DNA of 64,000 nt from Cupriavidus sp. IDO (GCF_000812465.1 NZ_JWMA01000018.1:62001-126000); one strand, 5' to 3'. Counted from the stretch's first letter, positions 36,648 to 47,042 are shown. Notes: generated by a model from the sequence alone, not told the origin. Program-made: numbers and translations.

Positions 36648-37669
36648 TCGAACTGGATATTGGCCTTGCGCGCCACCGCCTGCCATTTGTCGTGCTCATG
36701 GCGAACCAGGCTGCCGAGCTCCGCAGGCGTGCCGCCGACAATCTCGAAGCCCTGCGCAGCCAGAGCGTCTACCACGCGCGGCTGGCGCAGCGATTCGGTC
36801 AGCGCGTCGTGGAGGCGCGTCACCTGCGCAGCCGTCATGCCAGCCGGACCGAATACGCCGATCCAGGAATACGCCTCGAAACCACGCATACCCTGCTCTG
36901 CCACGGTGGGCACCTGCGGCAACTGGCGCAGGCGGCTGGTGCCGGTCACACCGAGGATCTTGATGGTGCGCGCGGCCACATGCGCCTGCACGGCAGCGTA
37001 GCTGCTGAAGAAGATATCGACCTCGTTCGACAGCACCGCCTGCACGGCCGGGCCGCCGCCCTTGTACGGCACATGCAGCATGTGCACGCCGGCCTCGGTC
37101 GCCAGTGCCTCGGCCGCGAGCTGATTGAGGCTGCCGATACCTGACGAAGCATAGCGCACGCCCTCGGGCCTGGACCTGGCCAGCGCCACCAGCTCGCGCA
37201 CATTGGAGGCTGGCAGCGCCGGATTGGCGGCAATCACCAGCGGGAAGCGCACCAGCTGCGTGATCGGCGTGAAATCCTTGAAGGTGTCGTACGGCAGTTG
37301 CTTGTACGCGAAGGGATTGATGGCATGCGTGTCGAATGCCATCAGCAGCGTGTTGCCGTCCGGCCGGGCCCGCGCCACGGTGCTGGTGGCGATCAGCCCG
37401 CCGGCGCCGGGCTTGTTGTCAACCACCACAGTCTGCCCCAGCGTCGTCTTCAGGCCAGGCTGCAGCTGCCGCGCGACGATATCGACGCTGCCGCCCGGCG
37501 GGAACGGCAACACCATGGAGATCGGTCGCCCGCTGGCAGCGGGCTCGGCAGCGGCAGTGGCTGCAGTCGCGGTTGCGGCGACCGCGTGCATCACGGGCAA
37601 GGGCATTGCGCCCAGCGGCAGGGATTTGAGCAGCAGGCGGCGCAGCCGCGTGCGTTCGGGACGGGACAT
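36644..37669 (-). CDS. Tripartite tricarboxylate transporter Bug-family substrate-binding protein
   Basis: A 341-residue periplasmic protein of the Bordetella uptake gene family. A signal sequence with an Arg-rich start (RPERTRLRRLLLKSLPLG) and an Ala-rich core precedes SMVLPFPPGGSVDIVARQLQ, the Bug hallmark, and VVDNKPGAGG. AFD...HMLHVPYKGGGPAVQAVLSNEVD is typical. No TctA/TctB membrane genes are nearby, so it is an orphan, a group greatly expanded in Cupriavidus and Bordetella. It is coupled to a VOC enzyme, suggesting both act on one carboxylated compound. ATG 37669 is preferred over a TTG at 37684. Confidence 0.88.
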   Translation of the reverse strand: MSRPERTRLRRLLLKSLPLGAMPLPVMHAVAATATAATAAAEPAASGRPISMVLPFPPGGSVDIVARQLQPGLKTTLGQTVVVDNKPGAGGLIATSTVARARPDGNTLLMAFDTHAINPFAYKQLPYDTFKDFTPITQLVRFPLVIAANPALPASNVRELVALARSRPEGVRYASSGIGSLNQLAAEALATEAGVHMLHVPYKGGGPAVQAVLSNEVDIFFSSYAAVQAHVAARTIKILGVTGTSRLRQLPQVPTVAEQGMRGFEAYSWIGVFGPAGMTAAQVTRLHDALTESLRQPRVVDALAAQGFEIVGGTPAELGSLVRHEHDKWQAVARKANIQFE

Positions 37670-37707
37670 CGGGTACTCGGACAAGGGCGGCCAGGAGGCC
37701 GCCGGAA

Positions 37708-37739
37708 CAAAAAAGAAGGGGCGGCATCTCTGCCGCCCC
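37708..37739 (-). terminator. Terminator of clpS-clpA
   Basis: GGGGCGGCA (37718-37726) and TGCCGCCCC (37731-37739) form a 9-bp stem with a 4-nt loop. On the minus strand it is followed by TTCTTTTTTG. It lies between clpA and the Bug gene. A second hairpin, GGCGGCC...GGCCGCC (37686-37703), is immediately next to it. Confidence 0.87.
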
Positions 37740-37793
37740 CCGTATTTTGCCCGAGGATCGCCCGAACTGCAGGCAACGTGCCCCGGACGCCGG

Positions 37794-40091
37794 TCAGGCT
37801 TCGGCGCGCTGCTCGCTTTCCGGGGCCTCCGGCGGTTCCGGGTCGGCCTCGGAGAAGTCGAGCTTGATCTGGTCCTGATCGTCGAGATCGACCACTACCT
37901 TGCCACCCGACACCAGCTTGCCGAACAGCAGCTCGTCGGCCAGCGCCTTGCGGATCATGTCCTGGATCAGGCGCTGCATCGGCCGGGCGCCCATCAGCGG
38001 GTCGAAACCCTTGCGTGCCAAGAACTTTCGCAGCTTGTCGGTGAAAGTAGCTTCGACCTTCTTCTCGTGCAGCTGCTCTTCCAGCTGCATCAGGAACTTG
38101 TCCACCACGCGCAGGATGATTTCCTCGTCCAGCGAGCGGAAGCTGATCATGGCATCCAGCCGGTTGCGGAACTCCGGCGTGAACATGCGCTTGATGTCGG
38201 CCATCTCGTCGCCCTGCTCGCGCGAGCTGGTGAAGCCGATGGAGGCGCGGTTCATGGTCTCCGCTCCCGCATTGGTGGTCATGATGATGATCACGTTGCG
38301 GAAGTCGGCGCGCCGGCCGTTGTTGTCGGTCAGCGAACCATGGTCCATTACCTGCAGCAGGATATTGAAGATATCCGGATGCGCTTTCTCGATTTCGTCC
38401 AGCAGCAGCACGCAGTGCGGCTTCTTGGTGACGGCCTCGGTCAGCAGGCCGCCCTGGTCAAAGCCCACGTATCCCGGCGGCGCGCCGATCAGGCGGCTGA
38501 CGGCGTGACGCTCCATGTACTCCGACATATCGAAGCGCAGCAGCTCGATACCCATGATGAAGGCGAGCTGCTTGGCCACTTCGGTCTTGCCGACGCCGGT
38601 CGGGCCGGAGAACAGGAACGAGCCGATCGGCTTGTCGGTCTTGCCCAGGCCCGCGCGCGACATCTTGATCGCCGACGACAGTGCCTCGATGGCCGGATCC
38701 TGGCCGAACACCACCGACTTCAGGTCGCGATCGAGCGTCTGCAGCTTGCTGCGATCGTCCTGGTTGACGCTCTGCGGCGGGATGCGCGCGATGCGCGAGA
38801 CGATGTCCTCGATCTCGCCCTTGCCGATGGTCTTCTTCTGCTTCGACTTCGGCAGGATGCGTTGGGCCGCTCCGGCTTCGTCGATAACGTCGATCGCCTT
38901 GTCGGGCAGGTGACGGTCGGTGATGAAGCGTGCCGACAGTTCCGCCGCCGCGGTCAGCGCCGAGGCTGCGTACTTGACGCCGTGGTGCTCCTCGAAGCGG
39001 GACTTCAGGCCGCGCAGGATCTGCACGGTCTGGTCAACCGAGGGCTCGACCACGTCGATCTTCTGGAAGCGCCGCGACAACGCCGCGTCCTTCTCGAAGA
39101 TGCCGCGGTATTCGGTGAAGGTAGTTGCGCCGATGCACTTGAGCTGGCCCGACGACAGCGCCGGCTTGAGCAGGTTGCTGGCGTCCAGCGTCCCGCCCGA
39201 TGCAGCGCCCGCGCCGATCAGCGTGTGGATTTCGTCGATGAACAGGATCGCGTTGGGGTTGTCCTTGAGCGACTTCAGCACGCCCTTCAGGCGCTGCTCG
39301 AAATCGCCGCGGTACTTGGTGCCGGCCAGCAGCGCGCCCATGTCGAGCGAGTACACGACGGCCTTTTCCAGGATGTCGGGCACTTCGTTCTTGGTGATGC
39401 GCCACGCCAGGCCTTCGGCGATCGCGGTCTTGCCGACGCCGGCCTCGCCCACCAGCAGCGGGTTGTTCTTGCGCCGGCGGCACAGGACCTGGACCACGCG
39501 CTCGACTTCGCTTTCGCGGCCGATCAGCGGATCGATCTTGCCGGCCTTGGCCAGCGCGTTCAGGTTCTGGGTATATTGCTCGAGCGGGCTTTCCTTGCCG
39601 TCACCGCCCTCGCCTTCCCCGGCGGCGTCGCCGTGCTTGGCCGGCTCGGACTGGTCCTTGCGGATGCCGTGGCTGATGAAGTTGACCACGTCCAGGCGCG
39701 TCACGCCCTGCTGCTGCAGGTAGTAGACCGCGTGCGAATCCTTCTCGCCGAAGATGGCGACCAGCACGTTGGCACCTGTCACTTCCTTCTTGCCGTTGGA
39801 AGTGGACTGGACGTGCATGATCGCGCGCTGGATCACGCGCTGGAAGCCCAGCGTGGGCTGGGTATCGACTTCGTCGGTACCCGGCACGACCGGCGTGTTA
39901 TCCGCAATGAAGTTCTTCAGGCTGGTGCGCAGGTCCTCAATATTGGCCGCGCAGGCGCGCAAGACTTCAGCTGCCGTGGGATTGTCGAGCAATGCCAGCA
40001 GCAGGTGCTCCACGGTAATGAACTCGTGGCGTGCCTGCCTGGCCTCAACAAACGCCATGTGCAGGCTCACTTCCAATTCTTGCGCAATCAT
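37794..40091 (-). CDS. clpA: ATP-dependent Clp protease ATP-binding subunit ClpA
   Basis: A 765-residue Hsp100 unfoldase that feeds ClpP. The double Clp N-domain covers residues 1-145. AAA1 has Walker [10 protein letters not shown] at 215-223, and AAA2 has GPTGVGKTE near residue 500 with [10 protein letters not shown]. The ClpP-docking loop tripeptide reads IGF (in [13 protein letters not shown]), where E. coli ClpA has IGL. The ATG at 40091 overlaps the clpS stop by 4 bp, so the adaptor and unfoldase are translationally coupled. The length and the clpS neighbour exclude ClpB and ClpC. Confidence 0.97.
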   Translation of the reverse strand: MIAQELEVSLHMAFVEARQARHEFITVEHLLLALLDNPTAAEVLRACAANIEDLRTSLKNFIADNTPVVPGTDEVDTQPTLGFQRVIQRAIMHVQSTSNGKKEVTGANVLVAIFGEKDSHAVYYLQQQGVTRLDVVNFISHGIRKDQSEPAKHGDAAGEGEGGDGKESPLEQYTQNLNALAKAGKIDPLIGRESEVERVVQVLCRRRKNNPLLVGEAGVGKTAIAEGLAWRITKNEVPDILEKAVVYSLDMGALLAGTKYRGDFEQRLKGVLKSLKDNPNAILFIDEIHTLIGAGAASGGTLDASNLLKPALSSGQLKCIGATTFTEYRGIFEKDAALSRRFQKIDVVEPSVDQTVQILRGLKSRFEEHHGVKYAASALTAAAELSARFITDRHLPDKAIDVIDEAGAAQRILPKSKQKKTIGKGEIEDIVSRIARIPPQSVNQDDRSKLQTLDRDLKSVVFGQDPAIEALSSAIKMSRAGLGKTDKPIGSFLFSGPTGVGKTEVAKQLAFIMGIELLRFDMSEYMERHAVSRLIGAPPGYVGFDQGGLLTEAVTKKPHCVLLLDEIEKAHPDIFNILLQVMDHGSLTDNNGRRADFRNVIIIMTTNAGAETMNRASIGFTSSREQGDEMADIKRMFTPEFRNRLDAMISFRSLDEEIILRVVDKFLMQLEEQLHEKKVEATFTDKLRKFLARKGFDPLMGARPMQRLIQDMIRKALADELLFGKLVSGGKVVVDLDDQDQIKLDFSEADPEPPEAPESEQRAEA

Positions 40092-40414
40092 GCTTCCTCC
40101 ATCACGCACTGCAAGGGGTGCCCCGCCTGCCGCGCGTGCGTTGACACCAGCTCGACTTTTGTCGCCGCGATATCTCTGGTGTAAATACCGCAGACGCCCT
40201 TTCCTTCCCGGTGCACGGTGAGCATGATCTGCGTCGCCGTTTCCCGGTCCCTGCTGAAATACTGTTGCAGGATCATGACTACAAACTCCATCGGAGTGTA
40301 GTCGTCATTAAGCAGCACCACCTTGAACATGGCAGGCGGTTTGAGCGCCTGCTCTTTCCGCTCCAGAATGGTGCCTGCTTCGCGTTGTGGGACATTCGCC
40401 AGCCGTGTAGCCAT
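40088..40414 (-). CDS. clpS: ATP-dependent Clp protease adaptor ClpS
   Basis: A 108-residue N-end-rule adaptor that binds the ClpA N-domain and delivers N-degron substrates. [21 protein letters not shown] contains the conserved NDDYTPME pocket, and [20 protein letters not shown] follows. The first 25 residues are the flexible tail needed to engage ClpA. It is first in the clpS-clpA unit. Confidence 0.97.
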   Translation of the reverse strand: MATRLANVPQREAGTILERKEQALKPPAMFKVVLLNDDYTPMEFVVMILQQYFSRDRETATQIMLTVHREGKGVCGIYTRDIAATKVELVSTHARQAGHPLQCVMEEA

Positions 40415-40933
40415 GGCTTTATTCTAACCCTTACTCGCAACTCTGCAATTTGGGGAAAAGGCGCCGGATTCAAGGGCCGGGTCGCGCGATTCCTGATGAC
40501 GAGGCAGCGCCAAAGGCACTGCAATGCACGTGACCGGTGCTTGCCGGCACGCCCCAATGACGGTCATTCCAATACCTTGCCAAGGTACCACCGACCGCCG
40601 TTCCATTCCCGCCACACCCTACGGGGAGTGGGGAATCCGCCAGCTTGACAGTATGTTGGTTTGCCAGAAGAATCGGTTGCACACCCGGCGCCAGCCTGCG
40701 AGCCAAGCAAAAAGGCGGTGCCGGGTGATCCGTGAGCAGGGAGGCCCACGACCCGGTGGCGGGTAGTCAGCAGCAATAATCGGCAGCCTGACTGCCCGCC
40801 ACGCGATACACCCAACCGCGCGTCATCGCCGGCCGCATCCTCAGCGAGGCGGCCGCCGTGACGCCGCAGCCCGTGTCATCCGGCCGGGCGGCGGCTTCCC
40901 CGCTTGAAATCTGCTATTTCGTTGGGGGAGTAT
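40415..40933. other. Long intergenic region between clpS and the cold-shock gene
   Basis: About 520 bp with no supported gene. It must hold the clpS promoter on the minus strand and the long 5' region of the csp gene on the plus strand. The main visible structure is a large inverted repeat at 40756-40802. Several short open frames lack ribosome-binding sites. Confidence 0.5.
40756..40802 (+). repeat. 15-bp inverted repeat upstream of the cold-shock gene
   Basis: GTGGCGGGTAGTCAG (40756-40770) and CTGACTGCCCGCCAC (40788-40802) pair along 15 positions, the single non-Watson-Crick one being a G-U wobble in RNA. The loop is 17 nt. It ends 131 bp before the csp start codon, so it could be part of a structured 5' leader. 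No T run follows. Confidence 0.55.
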
Positions 40934-41140
40934 ATGGCAAGCGGTATCGTCAAATGGTTCAATGACGCCAAGGGGTTCGGGTTCATCAAGCCGGACGAGG
41001 GCGACGAAGAACTGTTTGCGCACTTTTCGGCAATCCAGATGTCGGGCTTCAAGACGCTAAAGGAAGGTCAACGCGTCTCGTTCGAGGTGGTGCAGGGCCC
41101 CAAGGGCAAGCAAGCCACCAACATCCAGGACGCCACCTAA
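40934..41140 (+). CDS. Cold-shock domain protein (CspA family)
   Basis: A 68-residue single cold-shock domain. RNP1 is KGFGFIKP and RNP2 is LFAHFSAI, with [17 protein letters not shown] at the start. These proteins bind single-stranded RNA and melt structure. The ATG at 40934 has GGGGGAG 4-5 nt upstream; an earlier in-frame ATG at 40904 is rejected because it precedes that site. It has its own long upstream region, as is common for cold-induced csp genes whose leaders act as thermosensors. Induction by cold is not shown by the sequence. Confidence 0.94.
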   Translation: MASGIVKWFNDAKGFGFIKPDEGDEELFAHFSAIQMSGFKTLKEGQRVSFEVVQGPKGKQATNIQDAT

Positions 41141-41309
41141 GCGCGCCGCGACCGCACCCGGGCCGACAGAGCCCCGGGCGGTCCCCAAGGATGCGGGGGG
41201 AACTCCCCCGGAACGGGATCCACGCCAGGGCTTGCTGCGCCGCTGCTCTCAGGGCAAGCGCCGCCGGCCCTGCGCGTGCCTCAGCTGCACGCTACCGCAT
41301 CCGACGGAA

Positions 41310-41330
41310 AGCCCGGCCTCGCGCCGGGCT
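41310..41330 (-). terminator. Weak terminator-like hairpin after the 41.4-kb VOC gene
   Basis: AGCCCGGC (41310-41317) and GCCGGGCT (41323-41330) form an 8-bp stem. On the minus strand only TTTCC follows, so termination would be inefficient. The rest of 41141-41355 shows only GC-rich sequence. Confidence 0.45.
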
Positions 41331-41355
41331 CTCCGCTTCTAGGCACCCGTGCCGC

Positions 41356-41817
41356 TCAGGCCCAGCCGTCGATCTTGAGCCCGCTGGCCCGCTCGGCTTC
41401 CTCCCGTGTGACCTTGCGCACGGTCTGGCCGAAAGTCCAGACGTGGCCCTCCAGGTCGCTGGCGACATAGACCCGGTCACCATAGAACTGATCCTCCGGC
41501 TCGCGCATGATCACCGCCCCGGCGGCGCGAGCGCGTTCGCAGTGGGCATCGAGCCCGTCCTGCAGGTGCACATGGACCGACTGGGTGTTCTTGCCCCCGA
41601 TCGAAGCCGGGCTGGCGGTATAGTCGGCCCACTCGCTGCCGACCATCAGGTAACTGTCCCCGAATCGCATTTCCGAATGGGCAAGATTGCCCTGATCATC
41701 CGTAATGACCATCGACCGCCGAAAGCCGAATGCCCGTTCGAGCCAGTCCAGGGCGGCCAGCGGGTCCTTGTAAAAGATGGCCGCGCCCAGCGCGGTCCGG
41801 CGAAACGGATCTTCCAT
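41356..41817 (-). CDS. VOC-family protein (PhnB/glyoxalase-like)
   Basis: A 153-residue single VOC domain protein. AAIFYKDPLAALDWLERAFG opens the fold, followed by HSEMRFGDSYLMVGSEW and SVHVHLQDGLDAHCERARAAG. DQFYGDRVYVASDLEGHVWT is the C-terminal metal-site region typical of PhnB-like proteins. AAGGAG lies 6-7 nt before the ATG at 41817, which decides the start over 41841. Function is unknown; such proteins range from antibiotic resistance to dioxygenases. It stands alone between csp and icd. Confidence 0.82.
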   Translation of the reverse strand: MEDPFRRTALGAAIFYKDPLAALDWLERAFGFRRSMVITDDQGNLAHSEMRFGDSYLMVGSEWADYTASPASIGGKNTQSVHVHLQDGLDAHCERARAAGAVIMREPEDQFYGDRVYVASDLEGHVWTFGQTVRKVTREEAERASGLKIDGWA

Positions 41818-41876
41818 GCCTGACTCCTTCCCGGGATGCAATCCCAGACGTTCTAGGCAAGCTCGCCGGCGTGCGC

Positions 41877-41916
41877 AAGAAAAAACCCCGGTTGCCGTTA
41901 TGACGGCAACCGGGGT
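41877..41916 (-). terminator. Terminator of icd
   Basis: AACCCCGGTTGCCGT (41883-41897) and ACGGCAACCGGGGTT (41902-41916) form a perfect 15-bp stem with a TATG loop, followed on the minus strand by TTTTTTCTTG. It is one of the strongest terminators in the window and insulates the VOC gene from icd. Confidence 0.93.
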
Positions 41917-41955
41917 TCTCCCAGGCAGGATCCCGCTTTCGCGGGATGTCCGTGC

Positions 41956-43206
<1,251 letters not shown>

Positions 43207-43331
43207 GACGTCTCCAGTACGGAACGGTTTATAACGGCCGCCAGGTTCGTGACCGACGGCGAGATCGGGGATGGCGCAAGGCATTGTAGCGAGCATCAGG
43301 CGCTCAGCTGTGCTGCATCGCACAACCCAAG

Positions 43332-43345
43332 GTCTTATATAAGAC
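43332..43345. promoter_or_regulatory. GTCTTATATAAGAC palindrome between icd and rluE
   Basis: A perfect 14-bp palindrome 126 bp upstream of icd and about 100 bp upstream of rluE. The 12-bp core TCTTATATAAGA recurs at 48257-48268, next to a TATAAT box. Two identical 12-bp AT-rich palindromes are unlikely by chance in this GC-rich DNA. A transcription factor site, possibly for a central-metabolism regulator, is inferred. Confidence 0.6.
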
Positions 43346-43446
43346 ACAAGACTAATTTTGTATTATGCAGCAAATTTTCATGATCTGCCATGCGGAACGG
43401 CCCGGACTCGGACCGGCTGGCGTCCGCTGCGGCATACTTCGGCCCC

Positions 43447-44088
43447 ATGACCCTGATCGCCCTGAACAAGCCGTTTGGCACCATGAGCCAGTTCTCGCCC
43501 CATCCGTCGCGGCCCACGCTGGCGGATTGCGTGGCAACGCCCGGCGTCTACCCCGCCGGCCGGCTCGACGCGGACAGCGAAGGCCTGCTGCTGCTGACCG
43601 ATGACGGCCCACTGCAGGCCCGGATTGCCGATCCGCGGCACAAGCTGCTCAAGACCTATCTCGCGCAAGTCGAGGGTATTCCGGATGCAGCGGCGCTCGC
43701 CCGGCTGCGCCAGGGCGTCGATCTTGGCGATTTCGTGACGATGCCGGCGACGGTAAGCCCCATCGAAGAACCCGCCTGGCTGTGGCCGCGCAATCCGCCG
43801 GTGCGATTCCGGGCCGCGATCCCGACCAGCTGGCTGGAACTGAAGATCCGCGAAGGCAAGAACCGCCAGGTTCGCCGCATGACGGCAGCGGTTGGCTTCC
43901 CCACGCTGCGGCTGGTGCGCGTCGGCATTGGCGGCCTCGATCTGCGCGCGCTGCGGCTTGAGCCAGGCCAGTCGTGCGAGATTGCGCCCGAAGATGTCGG
44001 GCTGGCAGCGCTTCGCCCGGACCGACGCATTGTTCCCTCGGCCAGACAGGTGAAGCCCACGACGCGACGTCGCTGTTACAAAATCTAA
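43447..44088 (+). CDS. rluE: 23S rRNA pseudouridine synthase, RluE-type
   Basis: A 213-residue RsuA/RluB/E/F-family pseudouridine synthase lacking the S4 domain. [19 protein letters not shown] begins the catalytic core, and [21 protein letters not shown] contains the catalytic Asp. [24 protein letters not shown] is the family's C-terminal motif (in parts: [25 protein letters not shown]). RluE modifies U2457 of 23S rRNA in E. coli. The ATG at 43447 has a CATACT -10-like hexamer 8 bp upstream and no Shine-Dalgarno sequence. Divergent from icd. Confidence 0.88.
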   Translation: MTLIALNKPFGTMSQFSPHPSRPTLADCVATPGVYPAGRLDADSEGLLLLTDDGPLQARIADPRHKLLKTYLAQVEGIPDAAALARLRQGVDLGDFVTMPATVSPIEEPAWLWPRNPPVRFRAAIPTSWLELKIREGKNRQVRRMTAAVGFPTLRLVRVGIGGLDLRALRLEPGQSCEIAPEDVGLAALRPDRRIVPSARQVKPTTRRRCYKI

Positions 44089-44192
44089 CAATTGGCGCGT
44101 CAACGACAGCACATGGCCCCTCGTTTTTGTCGGGGACACGTCAAATTGCGGGTCATCTCTTCCGACTGCATTCAAACTTCGAGGTAATTGCC

Positions 44193-44396
44193 ATGAAAAA
44201 ACTGATCGCTGCCCTGGTTGTTGGCCTGTTCGCCACCGGCGCTTTCGCCCAGGCTTCGGCTCCTGCTGCCGCTGAAGCAGCACCTGCTGCCAAGGAAGCC
44301 CCGAAGAGCACCACCACCACCAAGAAGAAGAGCCACAAGAAGCACGCCAAGAAGGCCGCCTCGGCTCCGGCTGCTTCGGCCCCGGCTGCGCAGTAA
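44193..44396 (+). CDS. Small Ala/Lys-rich exported protein
   Basis: A 67-residue protein. MKKLIAALVVGLFATGAFAQ is a clear Sec signal peptide with cleavage at AFA|QA. The mature part of about 46 residues is almost only Ala, Pro, Lys, Ser, Thr and Glu, with a cationic centre KKKSHKKHAKKA. It would be a disordered basic periplasmic peptide, reminiscent of acid-shock (Asr-like) proteins, though I see no diagnostic match. GAGG lies 8 nt before the ATG. It is followed by its own terminator, so it is a real unit and not a leader of the next gene. Confidence 0.75.
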   Translation: MKKLIAALVVGLFATGAFAQASAPAAAEAAPAAKEAPKSTTTTKKKSHKKHAKKAASAPAASAPAAQ

Positions 44397-44442
44397 GCCG
44401 TCGGCGCGTCCTGCCGCCCGGAGGACGGGCAGCAGGCACGAC

Positions 44443-44475
44443 AAGGCAGGTTGCCAACGCAGCCTGCCTTTTTTG
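44443..44475 (+). terminator. Terminator after the Ala/Lys-rich gene
   Basis: AAGGCAGG (44443-44450) and CCTGCCTT (44463-44470) form an 8-bp stem with a 12-nt loop, followed by a T run to 44474. It separates this gene from the DUF192 gene. Confidence 0.8.
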
Positions 44476-44573
44476 TTGCCCGGCCCGGGCTGAGAACCAT
44501 TGGTCCGAGTCGCCAATGCGACGGGATCGTGCGCTATGCTTGCGCCTGCCGCCGAATCCAACCTTCGTTCGCC

Positions 44574-45023
44574 ATGCCATCCGTGTTCAAGACCCTGCTG
44601 TCACACTGCACCCTCCTGGCCGCCATGACCGCTGGCGTGGCCAATGCGCAGGCAGCCCTGCCCGTGGTCCCGCTGACCGCGGGGATGTTTGCGATCAATG
44701 CGGAAGTCGCCGCCACGCCCGCGGCACGCGAGCAAGGGCTGATGTACCGCAAGGCAATGCCTGCCAACGCCGGGATGCTGTTCGTCTTCGAGCAGAAGGC
44801 CGGGCACTGCTTCTGGATGAAGAACACCGACCTGCCGCTGTCGATTGCCTTCCTGGCCGACGATGGCACCATCGTCAATATCGAAGACATGGCGCCCCAG
44901 ACCGAAGACAACCATTGCCCGAAGGCGGCAATCCGCTACGCGCTGGAAATGAACAAGGGATGGTTCGCGCAGAAGGGCATCAAGTCCGGCGCGAAGATCG
45001 GCGGGTTGCCGCAGGCGCGCTGA
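44574..45023 (+). CDS. DUF192-family exported protein
   Basis: A 149-residue protein with a signal peptide (cleavage near ANA|QA, about residue 26) and a DUF192 domain. The domain motifs are REQGLMYRKAMPANAGMLFV, FWMKNTDLPLSIAFLADDG and VLEMNKGWFAQKGIKSGAKI-like residues (ALEMNKGWFAQKGIKSG). The family folds as a small beta barrel; its role is unknown. Two cysteines (in GHCFW and DNHCPK) could form a disulfide after export. It stands alone, convergent with yajQ. Confidence 0.85.
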   Translation: MPSVFKTLLSHCTLLAAMTAGVANAQAALPVVPLTAGMFAINAEVAATPAAREQGLMYRKAMPANAGMLFVFEQKAGHCFWMKNTDLPLSIAFLADDGTIVNIEDMAPQTEDNHCPKAAIRYALEMNKGWFAQKGIKSGAKIGGLPQAR

Positions 45024-45069
45024 GCGCCGCGGCCAACTGTGGCGCCGGCGGGATACCGGCGCGCGCGAC

Positions 45070-45555
45070 TCAGTCGCGGAAGTTGTTGAAGTCCAGCGGC
45101 GCTTCGGAAACGTCCTTGCGCAACAGTGCGATCACGCTCTGCAGGTCGTCGCGCTTGGTGCCGGAGACACGCACGGCGTCGCCCTGGATGCTGGCCTGCA
45201 CCTTGATCTTGCTGTCCTTGATCATGCGCACGATCTTCTTGGCCAGGTCGCCGGTCACGCCCTTCTTGATGGTGATGACCTGCTTGACCTTGTCGCCGCT
45301 GATCTTGTCGGTCTTGCCGTAGTCCAGGAAGCGCACGTCAACGTTGCGCTTGGCCATCTTGCTGATCAGGACGTCCTTGACCTGGCCCAGCTTGAAATCG
45401 TCGTCGGCAAAGGCGGTCAGCTCATTTTCCTTATGCTCGACCCGGGCGTCGGAGCCCTTGAAATCGAAGCGCGTCGAGATTTCCTTGTTGGCCTGTTCGA
45501 CCGCATTCTTCACCTCGACCATGTTCGCTTCGCACACCACGTCAAACGACGGCAT
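45070..45555 (-). CDS. YajQ-family nucleotide (cyclic-di-GMP)-binding protein
   Basis: A 161-residue YajQ protein of two ferredoxin-like domains, beginning [40 protein letters not shown] and [20 protein letters not shown] are conserved. Homologues bind cyclic-di-GMP and, in Xanthomonas, act with a LysR regulator to control virulence. AAGGAG with 6 nt spacing precedes the ATG at 45555, which decides against 45576. Monocistronic. Confidence 0.93.
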   Translation of the reverse strand: MPSFDVVCEANMVEVKNAVEQANKEISTRFDFKGSDARVEHKENELTAFADDDFKLGQVKDVLISKMAKRNVDVRFLDYGKTDKISGDKVKQVITIKKGVTGDLAKKIVRMIKDSKIKVQASIQGDAVRVSGTKRDDLQSVIALLRKDVSEAPLDFNNFRD

Positions 45556-45695
45556 TGCATTCTCCTTTTGATCCATATGCCCGGAGCCCGGGCGCCCTTC
45601 GCGGGCCGCGCCGGCACTTCCGTATAATCCAGCCTACTTCGCAGTTCCGGGTCGCTGGCTCACCAGCAGCGGCGGCCGCGTCACCTTTCTCTTGC

Positions 45696-46706
45696 ATGGC
45701 AGATTTCCACGAATTCTATCCCCTGCGTCGCCACAATACATTCGGATTCGACGTCCGCGCGCGCTTTGCCGTGCATGTGCGCAGCGAAGCTGACCTGCTG
45801 GCAGCCCTTGCAGACCCGCGTGGCCACGGCCTGCCGCTGGTGGTGCTTGGCGGCGGCAGCAACGTGGTCCTGACTGGCGATCTCGAGGCGCTGGTGCTGC
45901 TGATGGAGATTCCCGGCTACCAGATCGAAAGCGATGACCAAGCGTGGCGGGTGACGGCCGGCGCCGGCGAGAACTGGAACGACCTGGTCGGGCGCACCAT
46001 CGCCGATGGCCTGCCAGGCCTGGAGAACCTTGCGCTGATTCCCGGCACGGCCGGCGCGGCGCCGATCCAGAACATCGGCGCCTATGGCGTGGAACTGCGC
46101 GAGCGCTTCGCCGGGCTGCGCGCCTATGACCGCCAGACCGGGACGTTCGTCTCCCTGGACTTGCAGCAGTGCGAGTTCGGCTATCGCGACAGCCTGTTCA
46201 AGCAGGCCGGGTATGGCCGCTACATCATCACGGCGGTGACGCTGCGCCTGCCGCGCCAGTGGCAACCTGTGCTGGCCTACGGCGAACTCGCGCGCGAGTT
46301 GGAAGCCAATCCCGCGCCCGACGCCGCGGCGATCCGGGAAGCGGTCATCGCGATCCGCTCTCGCAAGCTGCCCGATCCGGCGCAGGTCGGCAACGCCGGG
46401 AGCTTCTTCAAGAATCCGCTGGTCAGCGCCGGGCAACGCGCGGCACTGCTGCAGTCGAATCCCGACCTCGTCAGCTACCCGCAACCCGACGGCAGCTTCA
46501 AGCTGGCCGCCGGATGGCTGATCGACCGGTGCGGATTCAAGGGCGTCAGCGACGGCCCGGTGGGTGTCTACGGCAAGCAGGCACTGGTACTGGTCCACCA
46601 TGGCGGCGGCACGGGAGCCGCGCTGCTGGCGCTGGCCCACCGCATCGCGGATACGGTGGAAGCGCGCTTTGGCGTGCGGATCGAGCCCGAACCAGTCGTG
46701 CTCTAA
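45696..46706 (+). CDS. murB: UDP-N-acetylmuramate dehydrogenase
   Basis: A 336-residue FAD enzyme reducing UDP-GlcNAc-enolpyruvate to UDP-MurNAc in peptidoglycan synthesis. LVVLGGGSNVVLTGDLEALV binds FAD, LPGLENLALIPGTAGAAPIQ and NIGAYGVELRE form the substrate site, and AGSFFKNP contains the catalytic Ser. The C-terminal domain is the type-I form with the Tyr loop (DSLFKQAGYGRYI). A TATAAT box 73 bp upstream (about 45623) is a likely promoter. Divergent from yajQ, convergent with ppnP. Confidence 0.96.
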   Translation: MADFHEFYPLRRHNTFGFDVRARFAVHVRSEADLLAALADPRGHGLPLVVLGGGSNVVLTGDLEALVLLMEIPGYQIESDDQAWRVTAGAGENWNDLVGRTIADGLPGLENLALIPGTAGAAPIQNIGAYGVELRERFAGLRAYDRQTGTFVSLDLQQCEFGYRDSLFKQAGYGRYIITAVTLRLPRQWQPVLAYGELARELEANPAPDAAAIREAVIAIRSRKLPDPAQVGNAGSFFKNPLVSAGQRAALLQSNPDLVSYPQPDGSFKLAAGWLIDRCGFKGVSDGPVGVYGKQALVLVHHGGGTGAALLALAHRIADTVEARFGVRIEPEPVVL

Positions 46707-46724
46707 CGCCCCGGCCCTCGCCGA

Positions 46725-47042
46725 TCAGCCGAAATGGCAGACGTAGTCGAGGGTTTCCTGCACTTCGATATCGAAGCTGCTGTTGCCCGGCACGCTGAAC
46801 TGCTGGCCAGCGCCATAGGTTTCCCACGTATCCGAACCCGCGAGCTTGACGCGGCAGACGCCGGCGTTGATTTCCATGATCTCGGGCGCGCCGGTATTGA
46901 AGGTCAGGCTGGCCGGGAAAATCACGCCCAGCGTCTTGCGGGTGCCGTCGGCAAACAGCACGGTGTGGCTCACGCACTTGCCATCGAAATACAGATTGGC
47001 TTTCTTGACGACTGATACGTTGTCGAATTGGCTCACTTCCAT
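46725..47042 (-). CDS. ppnP: Pyrimidine/purine nucleoside phosphorylase (PpnP, DUF1255)
   Basis: A 105-residue small cupin-fold phosphorylase. [20 protein letters not shown] is the family start and [16 protein letters not shown] plus [19 protein letters not shown] give the cupin strands. PpnP splits many nucleosides with phosphate. The start is ambiguous: AAGGAG abuts ATG 47042 with no spacing, but it is 6 nt before the in-frame GTG at 47036, so translation may begin there, two residues later. A longer start at 47084 is unlikely. Confidence 0.9.
   Translation of the reverse strand: MEVSQFDNVSVVKKANLYFDGKCVSHTVLFADGTRKTLGVIFPASLTFNTGAPEIMEINAGVCRVKLAGSDTWETYGAGQQFSVPGNSSFDIEVQETLDYVCHFG

Noticed and set aside
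37203..40184. 993-codon plus-strand frame across the Bug gene and clpA
   Set aside because: It is antisense to clearly recognisable ClpA and Bug proteins and has low-complexity, non-protein-like composition.
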